Shown here: in pieces, positions 1-7,905 of the stretch
Layout of the letters: each line of letters starts with the position of its first letter
Numbering within the stretch: position 1 is the first letter of the stretch
Origin: an uncultured Granulosicoccus sp.
GTDB taxonomy: Bacteria; Pseudomonadota; Gammaproteobacteria; Granulosicoccales; Granulosicoccaceae
DNA length: 64,000 nt
Reading direction: 5' to 3'
Assembly (NCBI GenBank): GCA_947492525.1
Contig: CANLNQ010000007.1
Span: forward strand, 124,001 to 188,000
The notes under the pieces: model-generated
Seen by the model: only the letters and a program-made list of their open reading frames with translations
Told to the model about the DNA's origin: nothing
The model's database searches: none
Program-made: the position numbers and the translations under genes

Positions 1-2
1 GT

Positions 3-905
3 ACCGCTGGCATGCTGGCGACATCGGTGACTGCCCCGTTCGAAGCCATCGAGGACTTTCTGTCCAGTGTTGCCCGTGTCGGCCGCGAGCTGGATGCCGA
101 GCACGTGGCGCAGGAACCGGGTAGCCGGGCCTGCGCGCATCTGCTGGGCGTGCATCTGGAAGGCCCTTTCATCAATCCTGACAAACTGGGCGCGCAACCT
201 GATTATCCGGCGGCACTCGATCTGCCGCGCCTCGAGTCCTGGTTCAAGACCGGCCTTGTCAAAGTGATTACCTACGCACCCGAGCTGGATGAGGACCTGC
301 AGGTGTTGGCGCTCTGCAAACGCTACGACGTGCGGGCGCAGCTGGGTCACACGCTGTGCAGCTGGGCCACGGCGGCGGCTGCCATGGCACAAGGCGCGGG
401 GGTGACGCACTTGTATAATGCCATGAGCCCGGTGTTGCATCGCGATGGTGGAGCAGCCGTGGCGGCACTGGCCTTTGCCTCACACGCCGAGATCATCACC
501 GACGGCATCCATGTCGACAGGGCAGCCTTCGAGGCGGCACGCCGTGCGATCGAGGGCCTGTACAGCATTACCGATGCTACCGCTGCTGCCGGTATGCCGG
601 ATGGCCAGTACCAGCTCGGTTCCCTGTCCATCGACAAGATCGGGCACCGGGTTGTTCTGCCCGATGGCACGCTGGCCGGTAGCTGTCTGACGCAGCAGCG
701 TTCCATGCAGGTGCTGCGAGGTTGGGGATTGAACTGGGAACAGATAGCCGGCTTGAGCAGCAGCGTTCCCGCACAATGGCTGCAGCGATCCGATTACGGT
801 TGCATTGCACCCGGCGCCCGAGCTTGCTGGCTGGAGATCGACAAGGACGAGCCGAGAGCACTGTGGCTCGATGGACAACGACAGACATTGAAACCATTGC
901 CATGA
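3..905 (+). CDS. nagA: N-acetylglucosamine-6-phosphate deacetylase, 5' partial
   Basis: Amidohydrolase that removes the acetyl group from GlcNAc-6-phosphate in the cytoplasm, feeding glucosamine-6-phosphate to glycolysis or wall synthesis. The reading frame is open at the left edge, so the true start lies outside the window; about 300 residues remain of a family usually near 380. Visible family motifs are HLEGPFIN (metal-site Glu), the metal-binding GHT, THLYNAMSP (metal His), ITDGIHV (substrate-site His) and the ITDATAAAG segment carrying the catalytic Asp, followed by GTLAGS. The stop codon overlaps the next gene's start as ATGA, so nagA and murQ are almost certainly co-transcribed and translationally coupled. 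Together they turn MurNAc-6-P into GlcN-6-P. Identification is firm; only the N-terminus is unseen. Confidence 0.93.
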   Translation, partial: TAGMLATSVTAPFEAIEDFLSSVARVGRELDAEHVAQEPGSRACAHLLGVHLEGPFINPDKLGAQPDYPAALDLPRLESWFKTGLVKVITYAPELDEDLQVLALCKRYDVRAQLGHTLCSWATAAAAMAQGAGVTHLYNAMSPVLHRDGGAAVAALAFASHAEIITDGIHVDRAAFEAARRAIEGLYSITDATAAAGMPDGQYQLGSLSIDKIGHRVVLPDGTLAGSCLTQQRSMQVLRGWGLNWEQIAGLSSSVPAQWLQRSDYGCIAPGARACWLEIDKDEPRALWLDGQRQTLKPLP

Positions 906-1801
906 CATTGCTGCCGACTGAAAGTATTGATACCTCGCTCAGGGATCTGGACCTGAAACCCAACAGCGAGATTCTGGACGTGTTGCTCGAGAGTCAGAGG
1001 CGTGCTGTCGAAGCCGTCAGACAGGCCAGGGACTCACTGGATGCGGCTGTCACGGCGGCGGCGGCGCGTCTGGCGACAGGTGAGGGGCGCCTGATTCTGG
1101 CCGGTGCAGGGGCCTCCGGGCGACTGGCTGTTCAGGATGGTGCGGAGATGTGGCCCACCTATGGCTGGCCGCATGCGCGCCTGCTGCTGTGCATGGCCGG
1201 TGGTTCCGAGGCCTTGCTGTCCAGCATAGAAGGTGTGGAAGATGATGCCGATGCTGCCAGCCATGATGTGGAGGATGCAGGGGTCAACGCCGAAGATGTG
1301 GTCATCGCGCTGGCCGCCAGTGGGCAGTCTCCGTGGACCTGCGCCTGGTTGGAGCATGCACGCCAGCGCGGCGCGTTGACCATCGGTCTGTCGAACAATC
1401 CGGACACCCGGCTGTTACGCGCCGCCGACTGTCCCATCTGGCTCGATAGCGGAGCCGAAGTGCTGGCAGGTTCCACCCGAATGGCCGCGGGTACGGCGCA
1501 GAAGATTGCGCTGAACCTGTTCAGCACGACCTTGATGATTCGCCTCAATCGCACCCATGGGAATCTGATGGTCGATATGGCGGCCGTCAATCGCAAACTG
1601 GATCAGCGACGCATACGCCTGCTGCAGGGCGTGTTACCCGAGATAGACGATGAGTCTGCTGCCGTGGCCGTCGCGGCCGCCGACGGCTGGGTGAAGCTTG
1701 CCGCGCTGATTGCCCTGGGCGATAGCGCAGCGCAGGGGCGTCAGCGACTGGAGCGGCATGCCGGTTCATTGCGATCTGCGATGAAAGAGCTGGGCCGATA
1801 A
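902..1801 (+). CDS. murQ: N-acetylmuramic acid 6-phosphate etherase
   Basis: SIS-domain lyase that cleaves the D-lactyl ether of MurNAc-6-P to give GlcNAc-6-P and D-lactate during murein recycling. The 299-residue length is normal for MurQ. Family signatures are the phosphosugar-binding GAGASGRLAVQDGAEMWPT segment (its Glu matches the catalytic Glu in DASECPPT of E. coli), IEGVED, LAGSTRMAAGTAQK and NLMVDMAAVN. The start is taken at 902 because it overlaps the nagA stop (ATGA) and the protein then begins where the family does; an upstream in-frame ATG at 722 would add 60 unrelated residues inside nagA. Several normally constant positions differ (GRLGVLD becomes GRLAVQD, STRMKAG becomes STRMAAG), so this is a divergent but complete member. 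An octamer repeat array begins 24 bases after the stop. Confidence 0.9.
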   Translation: MTLLPTESIDTSLRDLDLKPNSEILDVLLESQRRAVEAVRQARDSLDAAVTAAAARLATGEGRLILAGAGASGRLAVQDGAEMWPTYGWPHARLLLCMAGGSEALLSSIEGVEDDADAASHDVEDAGVNAEDVVIALAASGQSPWTCAWLEHARQRGALTIGLSNNPDTRLLRAADCPIWLDSGAEVLAGSTRMAAGTAQKIALNLFSTTLMIRLNRTHGNLMVDMAAVNRKLDQRRIRLLQGVLPEIDDESAAVAVAAADGWVKLAALIALGDSAAQGRQRLERHAGSLRSAMKELGR

Positions 1802-1825
1802 GCCGGGCAGGGTCAGGGTTATTGT

Positions 1826-1996
1826 CAGTCGTGCAGTCGTGCAGTCGTGCAGTCGTGCAGTCGTGCAGTCGTGCAGTCGTGCAGTCGTGCAGTCGGTAAG
1901 TCGGTAAGTCGGTAAGTCGGTAAGTCGGTAAGTCGGGCAGTCGGGTAGTCGGGTAGTCGGGTAGTCGGGTAGTCGGGTAGTCGGGTAGTCGGGCAG
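1826..1996. repeat. Octamer tandem array (three sub-families, about 21 units)
   Basis: A continuous 8-bp tandem array. It starts with about eight CAGTCGTG units, changes to about five TAAGTCGG units and ends with about seven TAGTCGGG units, so the three unit types are blocks derived from one ancestral octamer. It fills the space between the convergent murQ stop (1801) and the stop of the minus-strand gene at 2001, ending only a few bases from the latter. The unit length is not a multiple of three and the array does not enter either gene. No terminator-like hairpin with a T-run is visible here; the array could act as a spacer or transcription-pausing sequence, but that is inference. Confidence 0.95.
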
Positions 1997-2000
1997 ACGA

Positions 2001-2753
2001 TCAGTCAGTCAGTTCCAGCAGGTTCACCAGCATGGGACCCAGCACCGGTTGTACCAGTTCGGCAACGCCGGGAACGGCACTGACCTTGTCGATCAGCGGT
2101 TTGATGATGGTCATGCCGTTGCTGACGACGGCGTCTACAGGACCATGGGCCACAGCGGGCAGTTGCGAAATGACCTTCTCCAGTTCATCCAGTCTGGCAC
2201 TGGCCGCTTCGATCTGGCTCACCGCGGCTCGGGCCGTGTCGACATCGGTGATGCCTGCCAGAGCCCGACTGCTCGTGTCGAAGACGTCGGCAAGACTGTC
2301 GGTCAGGCTGGCCAGATCAACACCGTCGGGCATGCTGCCCTGAGCGCTCTGCAACGCATTTCTCGACAGCTCGAGGGTGCTGTTCCCCTTGAGCGTGGTG
2401 TACGCCGGCGATGGGTCAGCGGCAAGACTGTCATCGGCTACCGAGGTCGCTTTCCTGTAAGCGCTGTCGAATGACGCTGATTCACGGCTGCCGTCATGGC
2501 CCAGATAACGGATGCCGATAAGCAGCAAGGCGACCACGGCCATCAAGGCCGCGCCTGCAGTCAGGACCCGGAATCCGGTCTTGCCCGGGAGCCTGTCAGC
2601 TGTGTGCTCCTGCTGTGCTACGCGCGGAGATTCTGCCGGCTTCTTCATGACAGGCTCAGACCGGATGCTGTCGCGAGTCACGACAGGCTGATGTTGGTCG
2701 GCAAAGGCATCGTGTGGTGATCGGCATGGGATAGTTCCGGTTTGATTCGCCAT
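2001..2753 (-). CDS. Hypothetical membrane-anchored protein
   Basis: I do not recognise this family. With the ATG at 2753 (an AGGTG sequence lies just upstream) the protein has 250 residues: a hydrophilic N-terminal part of about 60 residues, one strong membrane segment at about 63-84 (VLTAGAALMAVVALLLIGI), and a helical, polar, Ala/Asp/Ser-rich periplasmic domain with heptad-like stretches (for example AAVSQIEAASARLDELEKVISQL). The topology suggests a type II membrane protein with its C-terminal domain outside the cytoplasm. A shorter start at 2648 (MKKPAES) would remove 35 residues and is possible. It is monocistronic on the minus strand and convergent with murQ. Function unknown. Confidence 0.6.
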   Translation of the reverse strand: MANQTGTIPCRSPHDAFADQHQPVVTRDSIRSEPVMKKPAESPRVAQQEHTADRLPGKTGFRVLTAGAALMAVVALLLIGIRYLGHDGSRESASFDSAYRKATSVADDSLAADPSPAYTTLKGNSTLELSRNALQSAQGSMPDGVDLASLTDSLADVFDTSSRALAGITDVDTARAAVSQIEAASARLDELEKVISQLPAVAHGPVDAVVSNGMTIIKPLIDKVSAVPGVAELVQPVLGPMLVNLLELTD

Positions 2754-3098
2754 GGACACCTGACGGCACCCTCGATGGCCCGTTTGAACGGCCCTGAGGC
2801 GATGATACCGAGCAGTTCTCATCCTGTTGGCTGAGACATGAGTGCTACACGATAATTTACAACACTGTCACAAATGCCTGCAGGCCTGATGTACCCGCAA
2901 CTCTGCTGTCAACCGACTGCATTCTGGCCGGTAATACGCCGTGTCAGGTGTTGTCATGAACCTTCAAGAGTCGAGTTTTGTGGTCGATACCAACAGTAGG
3001 TGTGTATGTAACAGGTATCGTCAACTCTAAAGTTTCGTGAGTCGGTAGACACCTTCTTGTCCTTGAGGACACTATTCGCCAACCAACAGGCCGATGAA
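2754..3098. other. Intergenic region between divergent genes, no gene seen
   Basis: About 345 bases separating the minus-strand hypothetical from the plus-strand chemosensory operon. It must hold the promoters of both, but I find no convincing -35/-10 pair or palindrome. An in-frame TTG at 3057 could extend the next gene upstream by 14 residues. Confidence 0.5.
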
Positions 3099-3473
3099 AT
3101 GAAGATCGACAGTGTTGTGCCAACGGATGCATCGCAGAAGGAGAGCCTCGCCGCCCAAGGGCCGGCTGGCATCAAGGGTGCTGACGCGTCATGCGTATCC
3201 TCGCACGATTTGAGAGCGTCTCTGGCGATTGTCAACGGTTTCAGTACAGCATTGGGTTCAAGCTTCAAGGATCTGAGCGAGCAGTACCAGATGATTCTGG
3301 AATCCGACGACGATACCGGCATGGCCGAATCTGCCGACCGACTCATGATGCTTGATGCGGATTGCCGCTTTTGTCTCTCGCGCCTGCATACAGCGATAGA
3401 AACTCTCAAATCTCGCCTGGAATCGGAACGGGTGATCGCCGGAACCGGCCAGGCAGAGGACACGGGGACATGA
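3099..3473 (+). CDS. Stand-alone histidine-kinase dimerisation (DHp/HisKA-like) protein
   Basis: A 124-residue protein whose centre matches the first helix of a HisKA dimerisation domain: SSHDLRASLAIVNGFSTAL, with the H-box His at residue 36 and the usual HDLR, hydrophobic, GF pattern. A second helix follows about 50 residues later (DADCRFCLSRLHTAIETLKSRL). No N, G1, F or G2 box of the ATP-binding domain is present before the stop, so it cannot autophosphorylate. It could receive phosphate from another kinase and pass it to the receiver encoded next, whose start overlaps its stop by four bases (ATGA). The ATG at 3099 has AGG seven bases upstream; a TTG at 3057 is an alternative start. The DHp call is my reading of the motif, not a database hit. 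Confidence 0.6.
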   Translation: MKIDSVVPTDASQKESLAAQGPAGIKGADASCVSSHDLRASLAIVNGFSTALGSSFKDLSEQYQMILESDDDTGMAESADRLMMLDADCRFCLSRLHTAIETLKSRLESERVIAGTGQAEDTGT

Positions 3474-3877
3474 ACGCTGGTCTGGAAGCTGTGTCCGAGC
3501 TGATGTGCCCGAATAACGAACTGGTCATGGTGGACGATGATGCACTTACCGTGGAAATCGTGTCATGGATTCTCAGCAAGGGACAGCATCGCTCGTGCCT
3601 GTTCACACAGGCAGACAAGGCGCTCGAGTATCTGAAATCGCAGACGCCCAGATTACTGATCGTGGATTACTACATGCCGGAGATGACGGGGCTCGAGTTC
3701 ATCAGTGAACTGCACGGGAGTACCGATCTGTCGAAGACGCAGGTCTACCTGTGTTCCGCAGTCCGTCCACCCAATGGTACCGGTGAGCTGTTCGAGATCA
3801 TGAACGTTGCTCTGCTGGAAAAGCAGCATCTGTGTGATCGTCAGAAGCTGACCGAGATGCTCGATACCTACCTGTAG
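3470..3877 (+). CDS. Single-domain response regulator
   Basis: A receiver-only protein of 135 residues. The acidic cluster is Asp22-Asp23-Asp24 in VMVDDDAL, the phosphorylation site is Asp66 in LLIVDYYMPEMTGLEF, a conserved Ser/Thr position follows (LCSAV) and the conserved Lys lies in LLEKQHL, where the usual Lys-Pro has become Lys-Gln. No output domain is present, so it acts by protein contact or phosphotransfer. ATGA overlap with the dimerisation-domain gene upstream means the two are made together and probably form a phosphotransfer pair. A 223-base gap separates it from cheA. The start at 3470 is set by the overlap. Confidence 0.85.
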   Translation: MNAGLEAVSELMCPNNELVMVDDDALTVEIVSWILSKGQHRSCLFTQADKALEYLKSQTPRLLIVDYYMPEMTGLEFISELHGSTDLSKTQVYLCSAVRPPNGTGELFEIMNVALLEKQHLCDRQKLTEMLDTYL

Positions 3878-4100
3878 CGGCCAGGGGTATCACGCTGCTG
3901 CCGTGGCAATACTCGGCGCAGGGCTGTCCGGGCGCGCCATTGCCCGGCTGGCTTTGTGCGGCCGAGGGGCCGTTGATTACCGGGCGGCACGGATAACCTG
4001 CGCCAGTGTCAGCCAGGTTCAGTCAGGGGAGCTTGAGTCGATAGCTGTGTAATTGCGGCGGTTCCAGGCTGCATGAGCACCGTATCCGAGAACACCTACC

Positions 4101-6866
4101 ATGCCTGACTTACTTCTAGACTTCCTGTCCAAGAGCAATGATGGTCTGAATCAGCTGGATTCCGAGCTTGCCTCCCTGCTGGACAGTCCGCAAGATTCCA
4201 CGGCTCTGATACACATCATGACGATGCTGCATTCACTGAAGGCGGACGCAGGATTGATGGAGTTTTCCGGGATCGAGAGTCTGGCACATGCCGGTGAGTC
4301 GGTATTGCATGGTTTGCTGGCGCATATCGAAGCCGTCAATGACGACACCATCAACCTGCTGGTCGAAATGGTTGATGGGCTGCGTGCCATGGTGGAGCAG
4401 CTTACCGCAACAGGTCTGGAGGGGGGCAATCGCGACGAGTTGATCGAAAGGCTGCGCTGCAAGGCCGAAATCCTGAATGTGCCCAGTACCTCTTCCTCGC
4501 CGGCCAAGGTGGCCTCTGTTGCCGACGTCGAGAAGGCGCCCGTGATCGAGGAGGAGCTTGCGGAGGACCCCGTGGTCATGGAACTGGATGACGAGATGAA
4601 GGAGGTGCTCAGAGACTTTCTGCAGGAGAGTTACGAGAACCTTGACCGTGTTGACAGTGAATTGATCGAACTGGAAGAGCAACCCGATAACCGGGAACTT
4701 CTGTCGTCGATATTCCGCTCCATACACACCATCAAGGGCACCTGTGGTTTTTTCGGATTCGACCGGCTGGAAAAGGTGACTCATATCGGTGAGAACCTTC
4801 TGGTCAAGTTGCGAGACGGTGAGTACAGCATGAGCGAGGAGATCGCGACAGGTCTGCTTGGCATGGTCGATGCGGTACGGGCGATGCTGGCGGAGATCTC
4901 CGATCACGGTCACGACGGGCGCAAGCTCTACACGCAGTTGATCGACCAGCTGACCGAATTGAAGGATCATGGCAAGACTTCGGCCGGCACTGCCGCCACG
5001 GTAGTGAGGCCAGGAACCGATACCCCGGCCACCGCAGAGCCTTTGGCCGCGAACCCGGCGGCAGGTGACGGAAACCCTGCTGATGATGTCACGGCAGCGG
5101 TACCGGCACCAGAACCGGCCGGGGTCGATACCGGGGCAGCTGCGAACAGCAAGCCTGCTGCCGCGCGTGAAGACAAGGCAGCAGCGGGCATCGTGGAGGC
5201 ATCGATACGAGTCGATGTGCCGGTCCTGGACTCCTTGATGAATCTGGTGGGTGAGCTGGTACTGGCACGCAACCAGATCGTGGAGTATGTGGGTGCGCAT
5301 GAGAACACTCAGGTTGTGGCGGCGGCTCAGCGGCTCAATCTGATAACCAGCGAATTGCAGGAAGGTGTCATGCAGACCCGCATGCAACCCATTCACAGTG
5401 TCTGGGCCAAATTGCCAAGGGTGGTGCGTGATCTCTCCAGAGCCTGTGGCAAGCAGATCAAGGTGGAGATGGAAGGCAAGTCGACCGAACTGGACAAGAG
5501 TCTGATCGAGGCGATGAAGGATCCCATCACTCACCTGGTTCGAAACTCTGTCGATCACGGTATCGAGAGTCCCGAACAGCGTCTGGCAGCCGGCAAACCG
5601 GCTGAAGGCACACTATTGTTGCGTGCCTTTCATGAAGGGGGACAGGTTCATATCGAGATATCCGATGATGGCGGCGGTATCAAGCCCGAGCGGATACGCC
5701 AGAAAGCGATCGAAAATGGTGTCGTGACTGTCGAACAGGCCGCTCGCATGTCCGAGCAGGAAATCTGCAAGATGATTTTCCTGCCCGGCCTGTCAACAGC
5801 GGAAGCGGTCACCAACATTTCCGGTCGCGGTGTCGGCATGGATGTGGTCAAGACCAATATCGAGAAAATCAGTGGCACGATTGACCTGGATACCGAAGTG
5901 GGGCGAGGCACGGTGTTCAAGATACGGGTGCCCCTGACACTGGCCATCGTGCCGGCTCTGATCGTGTCGACAGGCGCCCAACGTTTCGCGATACCTCAGG
6001 TCAATCTGATCGAACTCATTCGCATCGATGAAGAAGATCAGCCACGTGCCATCGAGTACATTCATGGTTGTCCGGTGCATCGTCTGCGAGGACAGCTGCT
6101 GCCGATCGTCTACCTGAACAAGGAACTCAACCTGGACACGCCACAGGAAGGTGCCTTGAACATCGTGGTTCTGCAGGCAGAGAAATGTCGCTTTGGTCTG
6201 GTCGTCGATCAGATCAACGATACGCAGGAAATCGTGGTCAAGCCCTTGACTGAAGCACTCAAGACGATTCCGGTATTCGCCGGTGCCACCATCATGGGCG
6301 ATGGACGCGTCGCCCTGATTCTGGACACGCTGGGAATCGGACAACGTGCACGAGTCATGAGCGACAGTCCGGATCGAGCGGTCAGTCTCAATGTCAGCGG
6401 TGTCACGGAGAAGGTCGGCAAGAGCGAGACGCTGTTACTCGTCAGTACCGACAGTGATGGACGACTGGCCATTCCGCTGAATCGCGTGGCCAGGCTGGAA
6501 CAGTTTGAAAGAGCGCGAACCGAGAACGCGGGAAATGCCGTGGTCGTTCAGTATCGGGGACAGATATTGCCATTGGTGCAATTGTCTGATTTCCTGCATG
6601 AGCGTCGTGCCAGTCGATCCGACGCGGTGGAGGAAGGCGATCAGATGCAGGTTGTGGTGTTCGGCGAGGAAGGGCGTCAGGTCGGACTGGTCGTGAACGA
6701 GATCATCGACGTGGTGGATGAGGTATTGCAAACCCGTGGCAAGGCCAGCCGTGAGGGTGTTCTGGGCACGGCCGCCATCGACGGGCAAGTCACGGAGTTG
6801 CTGGATGTTACCTCCTTCATCAATGCAACCTCGGCACTGATCAGTGATCTGGAGGAAGCGGCATGA
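4101..6866 (+). CDS. cheA: Chemotaxis histidine kinase CheA with two Hpt and two CheW-like domains
   Basis: Central kinase of a chemosensory array. Domains in order over 921 residues: Hpt1 with His44 (LHSLKADAG); Hpt2 with His209 (IHTIKGTCGFFGF); an Ala/Pro-rich linker at about 290-365; the P3 dimerisation helices (SLMNLVGELVLARNQI); the ATPase domain with N-box HLVRNSVDHGIE, DDGGGI and GRGVGMDVVK; a CheW-like P5 domain (about 610-735); and a second CheW-like domain (about 755-910). Standard CheA has one Hpt and one P5, so this enzyme has both duplicated. Its stop overlaps cheW by ATGA. The two Hpt domains could feed different receivers, such as CheY, CheB or the receiver upstream. Identification is certain; the role of the second set of domains is inferred. 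Confidence 0.95.
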   Translation: MPDLLLDFLSKSNDGLNQLDSELASLLDSPQDSTALIHIMTMLHSLKADAGLMEFSGIESLAHAGESVLHGLLAHIEAVNDDTINLLVEMVDGLRAMVEQLTATGLEGGNRDELIERLRCKAEILNVPSTSSSPAKVASVADVEKAPVIEEELAEDPVVMELDDEMKEVLRDFLQESYENLDRVDSELIELEEQPDNRELLSSIFRSIHTIKGTCGFFGFDRLEKVTHIGENLLVKLRDGEYSMSEEIATGLLGMVDAVRAMLAEISDHGHDGRKLYTQLIDQLTELKDHGKTSAGTAATVVRPGTDTPATAEPLAANPAAGDGNPADDVTAAVPAPEPAGVDTGAAANSKPAAAREDKAAAGIVEASIRVDVPVLDSLMNLVGELVLARNQIVEYVGAHENTQVVAAAQRLNLITSELQEGVMQTRMQPIHSVWAKLPRVVRDLSRACGKQIKVEMEGKSTELDKSLIEAMKDPITHLVRNSVDHGIESPEQRLAAGKPAEGTLLLRAFHEGGQVHIEISDDGGGIKPERIRQKAIENGVVTVEQAARMSEQEICKMIFLPGLSTAEAVTNISGRGVGMDVVKTNIEKISGTIDLDTEVGRGTVFKIRVPLTLAIVPALIVSTGAQRFAIPQVNLIELIRIDEEDQPRAIEYIHGCPVHRLRGQLLPIVYLNKELNLDTPQEGALNIVVLQAEKCRFGLVVDQINDTQEIVVKPLTEALKTIPVFAGATIMGDGRVALILDTLGIGQRARVMSDSPDRAVSLNVSGVTEKVGKSETLLLVSTDSDGRLAIPLNRVARLEQFERARTENAGNAVVVQYRGQILPLVQLSDFLHERRASRSDAVEEGDQMQVVVFGEEGRQVGLVVNEIIDVVDEVLQTRGKASREGVLGTAAIDGQVTELLDVTSFINATSALISDLEEAA

Positions 6867-7321
6867 ACAACTCGAAGCCCCAGACCTATTGCACCTTCTA
6901 TCTGGATCGCTACTACTTCGGTATCGAGGTCGAGCTGGTGCAGGAGATAATCCGTTTCCAGGAGATCACTCCCGTGGCGCTGGCGCCGCAAGTGGTCAAG
7001 GGCCTGATCAATCTGCGCGGGCAGATCGTCACCGCGGTCGACTTGAGAAGTCTTCTTGAATTGCCGGACAGGCAGGAAGACGAAGTACCGATGAACATCG
7101 TGGTCAAGACCCCACTGGGCGCCTTCAGCCTGCTGGTGGATCGAATCGGTGATGTGCTCGAATTGTCCGATGACAGCTTCGAATCTCCACCGGACAATCT
7201 GCAGGGAATGGCGCGTGAACTCATCCAGCGTGCCTACAAGCTCGACCGTTCCCTGTTGCTGACCATGGCGATCGAAAAGGTTGTCAGTGCAGATGTACTG
7301 AACCGACGCGCGGCGGCCTGA
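6863..7321 (+). CDS. cheW: Chemotaxis coupling protein CheW
   Basis: Scaffold protein joining CheA to chemoreceptors. The 152-residue protein is a single CheW domain: an N-terminal strand (TFYLDRYYFGIEVELVQEII), the conserved GLINLRGQIVTAVDLR segment that begins the second subdomain, and SLLVDRIGDVLEL. The ATG overlaps the cheA stop (ATGA), so CheA and CheW are translated in a linked way. A 186-base gap without an evident gene separates it from cheY. No MCP is encoded in the cluster, so its receptor partner must be elsewhere. Confidence 0.95.
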   Translation: MNNSKPQTYCTFYLDRYYFGIEVELVQEIIRFQEITPVALAPQVVKGLINLRGQIVTAVDLRSLLELPDRQEDEVPMNIVVKTPLGAFSLLVDRIGDVLELSDDSFESPPDNLQGMARELIQRAYKLDRSLLLTMAIEKVVSADVLNRRAAA

Positions 7322-7513
7322 ACTTGCCAGCCGTGCGCAGCCGTCGTCGGCAAACCGTGTCTGTGACGGTCGTCACCCGTCGAAGACACCCTGGCAGGCC
7401 CGAAGCGACACGACCGGACTGGGAGTCCGATCAACTTTCCGGCAATACTGCCGTTACTTCATGGACGTCAGTCAATCTCTAACGAGACAGAGAACACTTC
7501 AAGGATTATGGTC

Positions 7514-7900
7514 ATGTCACAGTCTGCTGTCCACGCATTGATAATCGATGACTCGCGGGCCATGCGAGCAATACTCAAACGCGTATTGCACGGTGTGGGT
7601 TTTCGCACAACGGAGGCGACCAACGGTCTGGAAGGGCTGGAGTGTCTGAAGCAGCACGACGATATCTCCATCGCTCTGGTTGACTGGAACATGCCACAGA
7701 TGAACGGCTACGAATTTGTCAGAGCGGTCAGGTCCGACCCTGCGAACAGGGACCTGTGGCTGATGATGGTGACGACAGAGACGGAGATGTCCCGCGTGGT
7801 CAAAGCCATGGCTGCGGGTGCCAATGAGTATGTGATGAAACCCTTTACCGAGGATGTGATCATCGACAAGCTCAGGTTGTTGGGGCTGGTAGCGGCCTGA
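7514..7900 (+). CDS. cheY: CheY-type response regulator
   Basis: Receiver-only regulator of about 128 residues. It has the acidic pair in LIIDDSRAMR, phosphorylatable Asp57 in LVDWNMPQMNG, the switch Thr in MMVTTET and Lys in VMKPF, so every catalytic position is intact. AAGGA lies eight bases before the ATG at 7514; an ATG at 7508 would leave the ribosome site too close. It sits between cheW and cheB, the usual place for the CheA substrate that delivers the output. The output may be a motor or another target, because no flagellar gene is nearby. Confidence 0.92.
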   Translation: MSQSAVHALIIDDSRAMRAILKRVLHGVGFRTTEATNGLEGLECLKQHDDISIALVDWNMPQMNGYEFVRAVRSDPANRDLWLMMVTTETEMSRVVKAMAAGANEYVMKPFTEDVIIDKLRLLGLVAA

Positions 7901-7905
7901 AGATC

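Noticed and set aside
1826-1996. Possible CRISPR array
   Set aside because: Eight-base units are contiguous, without spacers, and no cas gene is present.
4233-5558. Long open frame (441 residues) on the minus strand across cheA
   Set aside because: Antisense of a well-supported gene, no family motif and odd composition; a product of high GC codon use.
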